A DNA stretch of 64,000 nucleotides, from contig NZ_CP047420.1 in assembly GCF_009866655.1 (NCBI RefSeq), forward strand, positions 2,542,001 through 2,606,000, read 5' to 3'. Shown here piece by piece: positions 1 to 6,687 of this stretch. Positions within the stretch are counted from its first letter, which is position 1. Every line of letters starts with the position of its first letter. Origin of the DNA: Rathayibacter sp. VKM Ac-2804 (GTDB taxonomy: Bacteria; Actinomycetota; Actinomycetes; Actinomycetales; Microbacteriaceae). The notes beneath the pieces were generated by a model. The model was not told where the DNA came from and ran no database searches. It was given only the letters and a program-made list of their open reading frames with translations. A program made the position numbers and the translations under genes.

Positions 1-502
1 CCTGGAGCGCGACCATCGCCTCGAGGTACTGCTCGGGCTGGCCGAGGCCGTAGATGCAGGAGACGGTCGAGACGACGATGACGTCGCGGCGGCTGAGCAG
101 CGAGTTGGTCGTGGAGTGGCGCAGACGCTCGACCTCGGCGTTGACCGAGCTGTCCTTCTCGATGAAGGTGTCCGTCTGCGGGACGTAGGCCTCGGGCTGG
201 TAGTAGTCGTAGTACGAGACGAAGTACTCGACCGCGTTGTTGGGGAAGAGCTCCCGGAACTCGTTCGCGAGCTGGGCGGCGAGCGTCTTGTTGTGCGCGA
301 GGACCAGGGTCGGCCGCTGGACCGCCTCGACGAGCCAGGCGGTGGTCGCGGACTTGCCGGTTCCGGTGGCGCCGAGCAGGACGACGTCGGTCTCGCCGGC
401 GTTGATCCGGGCGCTCAGATCGGCGATCGCCCCGGGCTGGTCACCGCTCGGCTGGTATTCGCTGATGACCTCGAAGGGGTGCACGGCACGGGTTGGCTCC
501 AT
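1..502 (-). CDS. uvrB: UvrABC excision nuclease subunit B, N-terminal part (runs off the left edge)
   Basis: UvrB is the DNA-damage verification helicase-like subunit of nucleotide excision repair; it is loaded by UvrA and recruits UvrC. About 167 N-terminal residues are in the window. The Walker A motif (GATGTGKS) lies near residues 44-51, followed by the NKTLAAQL block and the beta-hairpin segment ([10 protein letters not shown]) that wedges into damaged DNA. The ATG at 500-502 opens [12 protein letters not shown], typical of actinobacterial UvrB. No Shine-Dalgarno precedes it: a TACGCT -10 box ends six bases before the ATG, so the mRNA is probably leaderless (see the PafBC motif at 509-530). 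The 3' end is outside the window. Confidence 0.97.
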   Translation of the reverse strand, partial: MEPTRAVHPFEVISEYQPSGDQPGAIADLSARINAGETDVVLLGATGTGKSATTAWLVEAVQRPTLVLAHNKTLAAQLANEFRELFPNNAVEYFVSYYDYYQPEAYVPQTDTFIEKDSSVNAEVERLRHSTTNSLLSRRDVIVVSTVSCIYGLGQPEQYLEAMVALQ

Positions 503-508
503 GATCGA

Positions 509-530
509 AGCGTAACCGCGACCACCGACA
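509..530 (-). promoter_or_regulatory. PafBC-type DNA-damage promoter motif of uvrB
   Basis: Read on the minus strand the sequence is TGTCGGTG, an 8-base spacer, then TACGCT. This matches the RecA-independent DNA-damage promoter consensus of actinobacteria (TGTCRGTG-N8-TANNNT), which is bound by PafBC. The -10 box ends six bases before the uvrB ATG, which predicts a leaderless transcript. The motif is seen directly; PafBC control is inferred from mycobacterial work, where uvrB belongs to this regulon. Confidence 0.7.
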
Positions 531-557
531 TCGGGGCGGGCCTGCGCCGACGGCGAA

Positions 558-600
558 CGGGACTCGCGCGGAGCGCGCGTATCGAGATCCGCCGGCGCCG
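558..600 (-). repeat. degenerate copy of the interspersed palindromic repeat (reverse orientation)
   Basis: On the minus strand this reads as a GATCTCGATACGC arm followed by a GC palindrome (CGCGC-TCC-GCGCG) and a decayed right arm. It is the most divergent of about ten copies in the window; the others lie near 3071, 9990, 10072, 10215, 26609, 26695, 26878, 60312 and 60401. It sits between uvrB and the beta-helix gene. Confidence 0.5.
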
Positions 601-640
601 GAAGCCGAGTCGACAGACCGACCAGCTGGAGGGCGCCGGG

Positions 641-2287
641 TCAGAGGCGGGAGACGCGCAGGTCGCGCAGGTGGAGGCGGTCGCCCGGGGCCATGCCGTC
701 GGTGCGCACGCGGATCACCGCGCGCACCGCCCAGTCCGGCGCGGGCAGCGAGTAGGCGTCGTCGAGCCGGACGCCGGCGAAGGAGTCGCGGGCCGAGACC
801 TCGGTCGGCGAGTACCAGTCGCCGCCCAGTCCGTCGGCGCGCCGCTCGGTCGCGAAGCCGAGGTCGATCCCGGCGGAGCCCGTGCCCTCGAAGAGCGCGT
901 CCATGGAGGCGAGCACCCGCGCCCCCGCGGCGATCGGCACGAACAGGTGCACGGCTCCGGCGCCGGAGCCGTCCTCCAGCGCGAGTGCCCGCAGCCCCGC
1001 GACCGGCGAGTCCCCCGGCGCGACGGACGCTCCGCCCTCGGCCGTCCAGTCGTCCGCGAGCACGGAGCGCGAGCCGTGCGGGTCGAGCACGCCGCGGATC
1101 CGCTCGGCCGCGTGGAACTTCAGCGCCGTCGACGGCAGCGCGGAGGTGTCCGTGATCGTCAGCGTCCCGTCGCCGCGCGCCAGGAAGGGCAGCCGCGAGT
1201 TGCCGCCCTGGAACTGCCCGCCGCGGACGACGGCGCGCTGACCGCCCGCTCCGGAGAACTCGATCAGTCCGCGCTCCGCCTCGCCGTCGACCTCCTTGCG
1301 CGCCCGGACGAGGAAGCGGCAGTCGGTGAGCGAGAGCAGCGCGCCCCAGCCGTCCAGCTCGAACCAGCCGTGGTTGTCCGGGATCTGCATCTCGAAGTGG
1401 CAGTGCGAGAAGTGGGCCTGACCGCGGGAGATCGTGACCGCCCGGCCCTGGTTCGTCGAGAAGGTGTCGAACGAGCACTGATCGACGAAGAACTCCTGGT
1501 CGCCGTGGATCTGCAGCGCGCTCTCGGTGTTGCTGGTGAGGTCGCAGCCCTGGAAGGCGATGCGCTCCCCCGAGTCGACCGCGTCCTCGACGGCGACGAC
1601 GCCGACCCGGTTGCCCTGGAAGGAGCACGATCGGAACTCGAGCAGGTAGGCGTGCGAGCCGAGCTCGACCGCCGTGTCGAAGCGCCGCGCGACGACGTTC
1701 GCGAACGACAGGTAGGCGGGCTTGGGTCCGGGCTGTCGCAGGTGCGACGCGGCGCTCACGGCGATGCCCGTGTTCGACCCGTCGCCGATCAGGTGCAGGT
1801 TGCTCAGCACGCTCTGGTGCTGGCGGGTGAAGCCGGCGGCGGAGGTCTGCAGCACCGGGCCGACGGTCTGCAGGGCCGGGCCGGTCCCGGTGTAGCGGAT
1901 CTCGCAGTGGCCGTCGATGCTCACCCTCGCGTCCCAGGAGAGCGTCTCGTCCACGACGAAGCTGCCCCCGGGGGCGGTGACGACGCCGTGGTGCTCCGTC
2001 GGATCCACGCCGTCCTCGGGCACCGCGGCGGCGGCGAGTGCGGCCTTCCATGCTGCGGTGTCGCGCGCGGCGCCGGCCGGCAGCGAGTCGTCGAGATGAT
2101 CGTGCACGTCGACGATGCGGGAGGACCCCGCCGGACGGGTGACGACCTGGACCGGTGGGGCGCCGGTGCGGCCGGTGAGCGCGCCCGCGGCCGCTCCCGC
2201 GCCCGCACCGAGGAGGACGCCCGCCCCGGACGCGAGCAGCAGGCGCCGCGAGTCGGACGCGGGCGGACGTGCTCCGGAAGCGCTCAT
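641..2287 (-). CDS. secreted right-handed beta-helix (pectate-lyase-superfamily-like) protein
   Basis: A 548-residue protein. The N-terminus carries SDSRRLLL followed by a Gly/Ala-rich hydrophobic stretch, which fits a Tat-type signal peptide (the twin arginine is visible), so export is likely. The next segment resembles the N-terminal part of pectate-lyase-superfamily proteins. The middle (about residues 130-380) is rich in short beta/Asn-type turns such as SNLHLIGDGSN and IAFQGCDLTSN, as expected for a parallel beta-helix. The C-terminal third looks like a beta-sandwich. No catalytic set can be named, so substrate and activity are unknown; extracellular polysaccharide is a guess. It lies between coaE and uvrB, which are usually neighbours in actinobacteria. 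Confidence 0.8.
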   Translation of the reverse strand: MSASGARPPASDSRRLLLASGAGVLLGAGAGAAAGALTGRTGAPPVQVVTRPAGSSRIVDVHDHLDDSLPAGAARDTAAWKAALAAAAVPEDGVDPTEHHGVVTAPGGSFVVDETLSWDARVSIDGHCEIRYTGTGPALQTVGPVLQTSAAGFTRQHQSVLSNLHLIGDGSNTGIAVSAASHLRQPGPKPAYLSFANVVARRFDTAVELGSHAYLLEFRSCSFQGNRVGVVAVEDAVDSGERIAFQGCDLTSNTESALQIHGDQEFFVDQCSFDTFSTNQGRAVTISRGQAHFSHCHFEMQIPDNHGWFELDGWGALLSLTDCRFLVRARKEVDGEAERGLIEFSGAGGQRAVVRGGQFQGGNSRLPFLARGDGTLTITDTSALPSTALKFHAAERIRGVLDPHGSRSVLADDWTAEGGASVAPGDSPVAGLRALALEDGSGAGAVHLFVPIAAGARVLASMDALFEGTGSAGIDLGFATERRADGLGGDWYSPTEVSARDSFAGVRLDDAYSLPAPDWAVRAVIRVRTDGMAPGDRLHLRDLRVSRL

Positions 2288-2390
2288 GCGTCGTACCCCT
2301 CGACTCGGCGATCGTGCTGGGGCCGTTCCCCGTGCTGCGGCCGTTCCACTCTAGGAGCCCGGTCCGACCGTCTCCCGCCGGGGTCTCGGC

Positions 2391-2996
2391 TCAGGCTGAG
2401 CGGCGACGCAGCCGCTCCCAGAGCGCGTCCACCTGGCTCAGGGTCTCCTCCAGCGTTCCGGAGGCGTCGATCACCGCGTCGGCGAGGGCGAGCCGCTCCT
2501 CGTCGCTCGCCTGCGCGCCGACGCGCGCGCGGGCGTCCGCCTCGGTCATGCCGCGCAGGGCGATCAGCCGCTCGACGCGCGTCTCCTGCGGGGCGTGGAC
2601 GACGATCACCTCGTCGAACTCCCCCGCCCCGCGCGACTCCGCGAGCAGCGGGACGTCGTAGACGACGACGGCGTGCGGGTCGGCGGCAGCGGCCGCCGCG
2701 AACAGCTCCTGCGAGCGGAGCGACACCGCCGGGTGCGTGATCGCGTTGAGGTCCTCGCGGGCGGAGGAGTCGGAGAAGACGATCGCGCCGAGGGCCGCCC
2801 GGTCGAGGGAGCCGTCGGCGCGCAGGGTCGTCGGGCCGAAGCGCTCGACGATCGCGGCCAGCGCGGGCTCCCCCGGCTCGACCACCTCGCGGGCGAGCCG
2901 GTCGGCGTCGACGACCACCGCCCCGAGCTCGGCGAGACGGCGGGCGACGGTGGACTTGCCCGAGGCGATGCCTCCGGTCAGAGCGGCGAGATGCAC
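2391..2996 (-). CDS. coaE: dephospho-CoA kinase
   Basis: Catalyses the last step of coenzyme A synthesis, ATP-dependent phosphorylation of the 3'-hydroxyl of dephospho-CoA, in the cytosol. The 201 residues match the usual bacterial length of about 200. The P-loop GGIASGKST is at residues 8-16 and is followed by the DADRLAREVV segment, which carries the conserved Asp of the family. The start MHLAALTGG leaves only a few residues before the first beta-strand, as is normal. It lies downstream of rpsA on the same strand, a conserved actinobacterial adjacency, but a terminator and a repeat separate the two. Confidence 0.97.
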   Translation of the reverse strand: MHLAALTGGIASGKSTVARRLAELGAVVVDADRLAREVVEPGEPALAAIVERFGPTTLRADGSLDRAALGAIVFSDSSAREDLNAITHPAVSLRSQELFAAAAAADPHAVVVYDVPLLAESRGAGEFDEVIVVHAPQETRVERLIALRGMTEADARARVGAQASDEERLALADAVIDASGTLEETLSQVDALWERLRRRSA

Positions 2997-3070
2997 CCGC
3001 CAACCCTATCCAGCGGCGCGGGGCGGCACCCGCTCCTGTCCGTCGGGCCACCGTGCGAGAGTCCGTGCGG

Positions 3071-3115
3071 TGGTGGATCTCGATGCGCCCGCTGCGCGGG
3101 CTGCTCGATCAGCAT
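3071..3115 (+). repeat. interspersed palindromic repeat, near-consensus copy
   Basis: The order is TGGTGGATCTCGATGCGC, then the palindrome CCCGCTGCGCGGG, then CTGCTCGATCAGCA. The left arm (ATCTCGA) and the right arm (CTCGATCAG) are themselves partly complementary, so the whole unit can fold. It lies in the rpsA-coaE spacer beside a terminator. Confidence 0.75.
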
Positions 3116-3159
3116 GAACTCGGTCCGCTGCGCGTCTGCTCGACCGTCGGCCGAAACGC

Positions 3160-3193
3160 CGAACGGCCGGCCCCCGAGGGGACCGGCCGTTCG
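3160..3193 (-). terminator. rho-independent-type terminator hairpin of rpsA
   Basis: A perfect 11-bp inverted repeat (CGAACGGCCGG / CCGGCCGTTCG) closes a loop of about 12 bases, 22 bases beyond the rpsA stop. In the rpsA direction it is followed by a short GTTT run rather than a long U tract, as is common in GC-rich actinobacteria. Confidence 0.8.
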
Positions 3194-3214
3194 TCGTGGT
3201 GGTGATGCCGCGGA

Positions 3215-4675
3215 TCAGTTGTTCGAGGACAGCTTCTCGCGCAGAGCGGCGAGCGACTCGTCGTCGGCGAGGGTTCCGCCGCCGGCAGCCGACTCGGTGT
3301 TGGTGAAGCCGCCGCCGACCGAGACGCCCTCGGAGACCGTGGCGGCCTCCTCCTGCGACTTGGCGACCTGCGCCTTGTGGGCCTCCCAGCGAGCCTGAGC
3401 AGCGGCGTACTCCTGCTCCCAGGCCTCGCGCTGGGACTCGAAGCCCTCGCGCCACTCGTTGGTCTCCGGGTCGAAGCCGTCGGGGTACTTGTAGTTCCCC
3501 TGGTCGTCGTACTCGGTGGCCATGCCGTAGAGCGCCGGGTCGAACTCGGTGCCCTCGGGGTCGACGTTCTCGTTCGCCTGCTTGAGCGAGAGCGAGATGC
3601 GGCGACGGTCGAGGTCGATGTCGATGACCTTGACGAACACCTCTTCACCGACCGACACGACCTGCTCGGCGAGCTCGACGTGCTTGCCCGAGAGCTCGGA
3701 GATGTGGACGAGGCCCTCGATGCCGTCCGCGACGCGGACGAACGCACCGAACGGGACCAGCTTCGTGACCTTGCCCGGGGCGACCTGACCGATCGCGTGG
3801 GTGCGGGCGAAGACCTGCCACGGGTCCTCCTGGGTCGCCTTGAGCGAGAGCGACACGCGCTCGCGGTCGAGGTCGACCTCGAGGATCTCGACGGTGACCT
3901 CCTGGCCCACCTCGACGACCTCGGAGGCGTGCTCGATGTGCTTCCAGGAGAGCTCGGAGACGTGGACGAGACCGTCGACGCCGCCGAGGTCGACGAACGC
4001 ACCGAAGTTGACGATCGAGGACACGACGCCCTTGCGGACCTGACCCTTGTGCAGGTTGTTCAGGAACGTGGTGCGGCTCTCGGACTGCGTCTGCTCGAGG
4101 AGCGCGCGACGCGACAGGACCACGTTGTTGCGGTTCTTGTCGAGCTCGAGGATCTTCGCCTCGATCTCCTGGCCGAGGTACGGCGTGAGGTCGCGGACGC
4201 GGCGCAGCTCGATGAGCGAGGCCGGGAGGAAGCCGCGGAGGCCGATGTCGACGATGAGCCCGCCCTTGACGACCTCGATGACCGAACCGGTGACGACACC
4301 GTCGGACTCCTTGATCTTCTCGACGTCGCCCCACGCGCGCTCGTACTGCGCGCGCTTCTTGGAGAGGATCAGGCGACCCTCCTTGTCCTCCTTCTGCAGG
4401 ACGAGGGCTTCGACGCTGTCGCCCACGTTGACGACCTCGGAGGGGTCGACGTCGTGCTTGATGGAGAGCTCACGCGAGGGGATGACGCCCTCGGTCTTGT
4501 AACCGACGTCGAGGAGGACCTCGTCGCGGTCGATCTTCACGACGGTGCCTTCGATGAGGTCTCCGTCGTTGAAGAACTTCAGAGTCTTTTCGACCGCGGC
4601 AAGAAAGTCTTCAGCAGACCCGATGTCGTTGATCGCGACCTGCTTGGTTGCCTTTTCGGTCGTTGCGGTTGTCAT
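3215..4675 (-). CDS. rpsA: 30S ribosomal protein S1
   Basis: S1 binds mRNA on the 30S platform and helps initiation. The 486-residue protein has four S1/OB-fold RNA-binding repeats, the usual actinobacterial number. Their core motifs are GTVVKIDRDEVLLDVGYK, GSVIEVVKGGLIVDIG, GVVSSIVNFGAFVDLGG and GKVTKLVPFGAFVRVADG, starting roughly at residues 40, 120, 205 and 295. A Glu/Ala-rich tail follows. The ATG at 4673-4675 (MTTATTEKATKQ) was chosen over upstream in-frame codons because it gives the family's usual N-terminus and leaves a leader of about 190 bases behind a good promoter (4863-4892). The terminator at 3160-3193 ends the unit. Confidence 0.97.
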   Translation of the reverse strand: MTTATTEKATKQVAINDIGSAEDFLAAVEKTLKFFNDGDLIEGTVVKIDRDEVLLDVGYKTEGVIPSRELSIKHDVDPSEVVNVGDSVEALVLQKEDKEGRLILSKKRAQYERAWGDVEKIKESDGVVTGSVIEVVKGGLIVDIGLRGFLPASLIELRRVRDLTPYLGQEIEAKILELDKNRNNVVLSRRALLEQTQSESRTTFLNNLHKGQVRKGVVSSIVNFGAFVDLGGVDGLVHVSELSWKHIEHASEVVEVGQEVTVEILEVDLDRERVSLSLKATQEDPWQVFARTHAIGQVAPGKVTKLVPFGAFVRVADGIEGLVHISELSGKHVELAEQVVSVGEEVFVKVIDIDLDRRRISLSLKQANENVDPEGTEFDPALYGMATEYDDQGNYKYPDGFDPETNEWREGFESQREAWEQEYAAAQARWEAHKAQVAKSQEEAATVSEGVSVGGGFTNTESAAGGGTLADDESLAALREKLSSNN

Positions 4676-4862
4676 TAAGGGATGCTCCAGGATGGATGGG
4701 TATCGGGCGGCGGGCACCGACACGCCCGAGGGCGTGACGCGGTGGTGACCACTGCGGAGGTGATGGGGGTGCCGCGACCCGGGAGTGCTCCGACGCCCGG
4801 GACCGTGATCCTGGACCTCGTCGCGCACCGTGGGCACGGCGGCGCCACGAATGTGACGTTCC

Positions 4863-4892
4863 AGACTATCGAACCCACGAGGGTGAGAGCAA
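4863..4892 (-). promoter_or_regulatory. candidate sigma-70-type promoter of rpsA
   Basis: The minus strand shows TTGCTC, an 18-base spacer, then TAGTCT. The predicted start site is near 4856, giving a 5' UTR of about 180 bases. It is the only near-consensus -35/-10 pair noticed in the 281-bp gap upstream of rpsA. Confidence 0.5.
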
Positions 4893-4956
4893 TCTCACCG
4901 GGCTCCGTTCCGCGTGTCCTGGCGGATCCGGGCGGTCGCGATCCGGCTGGCCGGGC

Positions 4957-6639
4957 TCAGGCTCCGCCGGCCAGGCTCGTGCGCAGCGTATCGAGCCCGA
5001 CGCCGCCCAGATCGAGCGCGCGGCGGTGGAAGCCGGCGAGCGAGAAGTCCGCTCCCTCGCGTGCGCTCGCCTCGTCGCGCAGCTCCTCCCAGATCCGCTG
5101 GCCGATCTTGTAGGAGGGCGCCTGACCGGGCCAGCCGAGGTAGCGGTTCACCTCGAAGCGCACGAAGGCGTCGTCCATGTTCACGTTCGCTCGCAGGAAG
5201 GCGAGGGCGGACTCGGCGGTCCAGACGTCGGTCGAGCCGGGTATCCGCTTCTGCAGGTGCACGCCGATGTCGATGACGACGCGGGCGGCGCGCATCCGCT
5301 GCCCGTCGAGCATGCCCAGGCGGTCGGCCGGGTCGTCCAGGTAGCCGAACCGCTCCATCAGCCGCTCGGCGTAGAGGGCCCAGCCCTCGGCGTGCCCGGA
5401 GCTGCCGGCGAGCTGGCGGCGCCAGGTGTTGAGGCTCGCGCGGTTGTACACGGCCTGGCCCACCTGCAGGTGGTGACCGGGGACGCCCTCGTGGTAGACC
5501 GTCGTCAGCTCGCGCCAGGTGGCGAACTCGGTGACGCCGGGCGGGACGGACCACCACATCCGTCCGGGCCGGGAGAAGTCGTCGCTCGGGCCGGTGTAGT
5601 AGATCCCGCCCTCCTGGGTCGGCGCGATGCGGCACTCGAGGCGGCGGAGCTCGTCCGGGATGTCGAAGGCGGTGCCGGCGAGCTCGCTCACGGCCCGGTC
5701 GCTGGTCTCCTGCATCCAGCGCTGCAGCGCGTCGACGCCGTGCAGCGTGCGGGCGGGGTCGGTGTCGAGGTGCGCGATCGCCTCGGCGACGCTCGCGCCG
5801 GGCAGGATCTCGCGGGCGATCGCCTCCTGCTCGGCGGTCATCCGCGCGAGCTCCTCGATCCCCCACTCGTAGGTCTCGTCCAGGTCGACCACGGCGCCGA
5901 GGAACCGGCGCGACTGCAGCGCGTAGTGCTCGCGCCCGACGGCGTCCTGCTCGGTCGCCGCGGGAGCGAGCTCGGTTCGCAGGAACCGCGCCAGGCCGCC
6001 GTAGGCCGCGGCGGCGCGGCGCGCCCCCTCCTCGAGCCGCAGCGAGAGCGACGCGGGCAGCGAGCCGGTCGCGGGCGCCGCGCCGGCGGCCAGTGCCGCG
6101 AAGAACCCGCGCGGCCCCGCGATCGTCTCGGCCTGCTCTGCGACGAGGCCGACCTGGCGACGGGCCGGCGTCACTCCCGCGCCGATGCCCGCCCGGAGGG
6201 TCTCGGCGTAGCCGGCCAGAGCGGCCGGCACGGCGAGGAGCCGCTCCGCCACGTCCTCCCAGTCGCCCACGGAGTCGGTCGGCATCAGGTCGAAGACGTC
6301 GCGCAGCTCCTGCGAGGGGGAGGCGATCACGTTGAGGTCCCGCAGCGGGAGACGCGCCTCGTGCGCCTCGAGCGACAGCCTCAGGTCGGAGCCGAGATCG
6401 GCGACCGTCACGGCGTCGACGGCGTCGACGGGCACGGCGGACTCGAGCTCGGCCAGGGCGGCGGCCGTCGCCGCGCGGGCGCGCTCGACCCCCTCCGGCG
6501 ACAGGTCGCCGAGGCGGCGGTTCGCCTCGGCCCGGCCGATCGACGTGCCGAGGGTGGGCTCGAGCCCGACGAGGGTGTCGACCCACCGCTCGGCGACGAG
6601 GTCGACGGCGGTGGGCTCGCGGGAGGTGTCGGAGGTCAT
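4957..6639 (-). CDS. DUF885 family protein (putative zinc metallopeptidase)
   Basis: A 560-residue DUF885-family protein. The diagnostic HEGVPGHHLQ sequence is at about residues 381-390. It is an HExxH-like zinc site in which the second His is displaced (HEGVPGH), as is usual in this family. The flanking segments GGIYYTGPSDDFSRPG and GHAEGWALYAERLME are also family hallmarks; the latter supplies a further Glu. No signal peptide is visible, so a cytosolic location is likely. The substrate is unknown; family members are annotated as peptidase-like. It lies between rpsA and polA on the same strand, with its own 48-bp gap to polA. Confidence 0.9.
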   Translation of the reverse strand: MTSDTSREPTAVDLVAERWVDTLVGLEPTLGTSIGRAEANRRLGDLSPEGVERARAATAAALAELESAVPVDAVDAVTVADLGSDLRLSLEAHEARLPLRDLNVIASPSQELRDVFDLMPTDSVGDWEDVAERLLAVPAALAGYAETLRAGIGAGVTPARRQVGLVAEQAETIAGPRGFFAALAAGAAPATGSLPASLSLRLEEGARRAAAAYGGLARFLRTELAPAATEQDAVGREHYALQSRRFLGAVVDLDETYEWGIEELARMTAEQEAIAREILPGASVAEAIAHLDTDPARTLHGVDALQRWMQETSDRAVSELAGTAFDIPDELRRLECRIAPTQEGGIYYTGPSDDFSRPGRMWWSVPPGVTEFATWRELTTVYHEGVPGHHLQVGQAVYNRASLNTWRRQLAGSSGHAEGWALYAERLMERFGYLDDPADRLGMLDGQRMRAARVVIDIGVHLQKRIPGSTDVWTAESALAFLRANVNMDDAFVRFEVNRYLGWPGQAPSYKIGQRIWEELRDEASAREGADFSLAGFHRRALDLGGVGLDTLRTSLAGGA

Positions 6640-6687
6640 GCCTTCGAGCCTAGCCAGAGGCCAGGAGCGGCCCGGGACCTCGCGGCG

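Noticed and set aside
554..568. Possible LexA (SOS) box upstream of uvrB
   Set aside because: CGAAC is present but the right half reads CTCGC instead of GTTCG, and it lies inside a degenerate repeat copy farther from the start than the much better PafBC motif.
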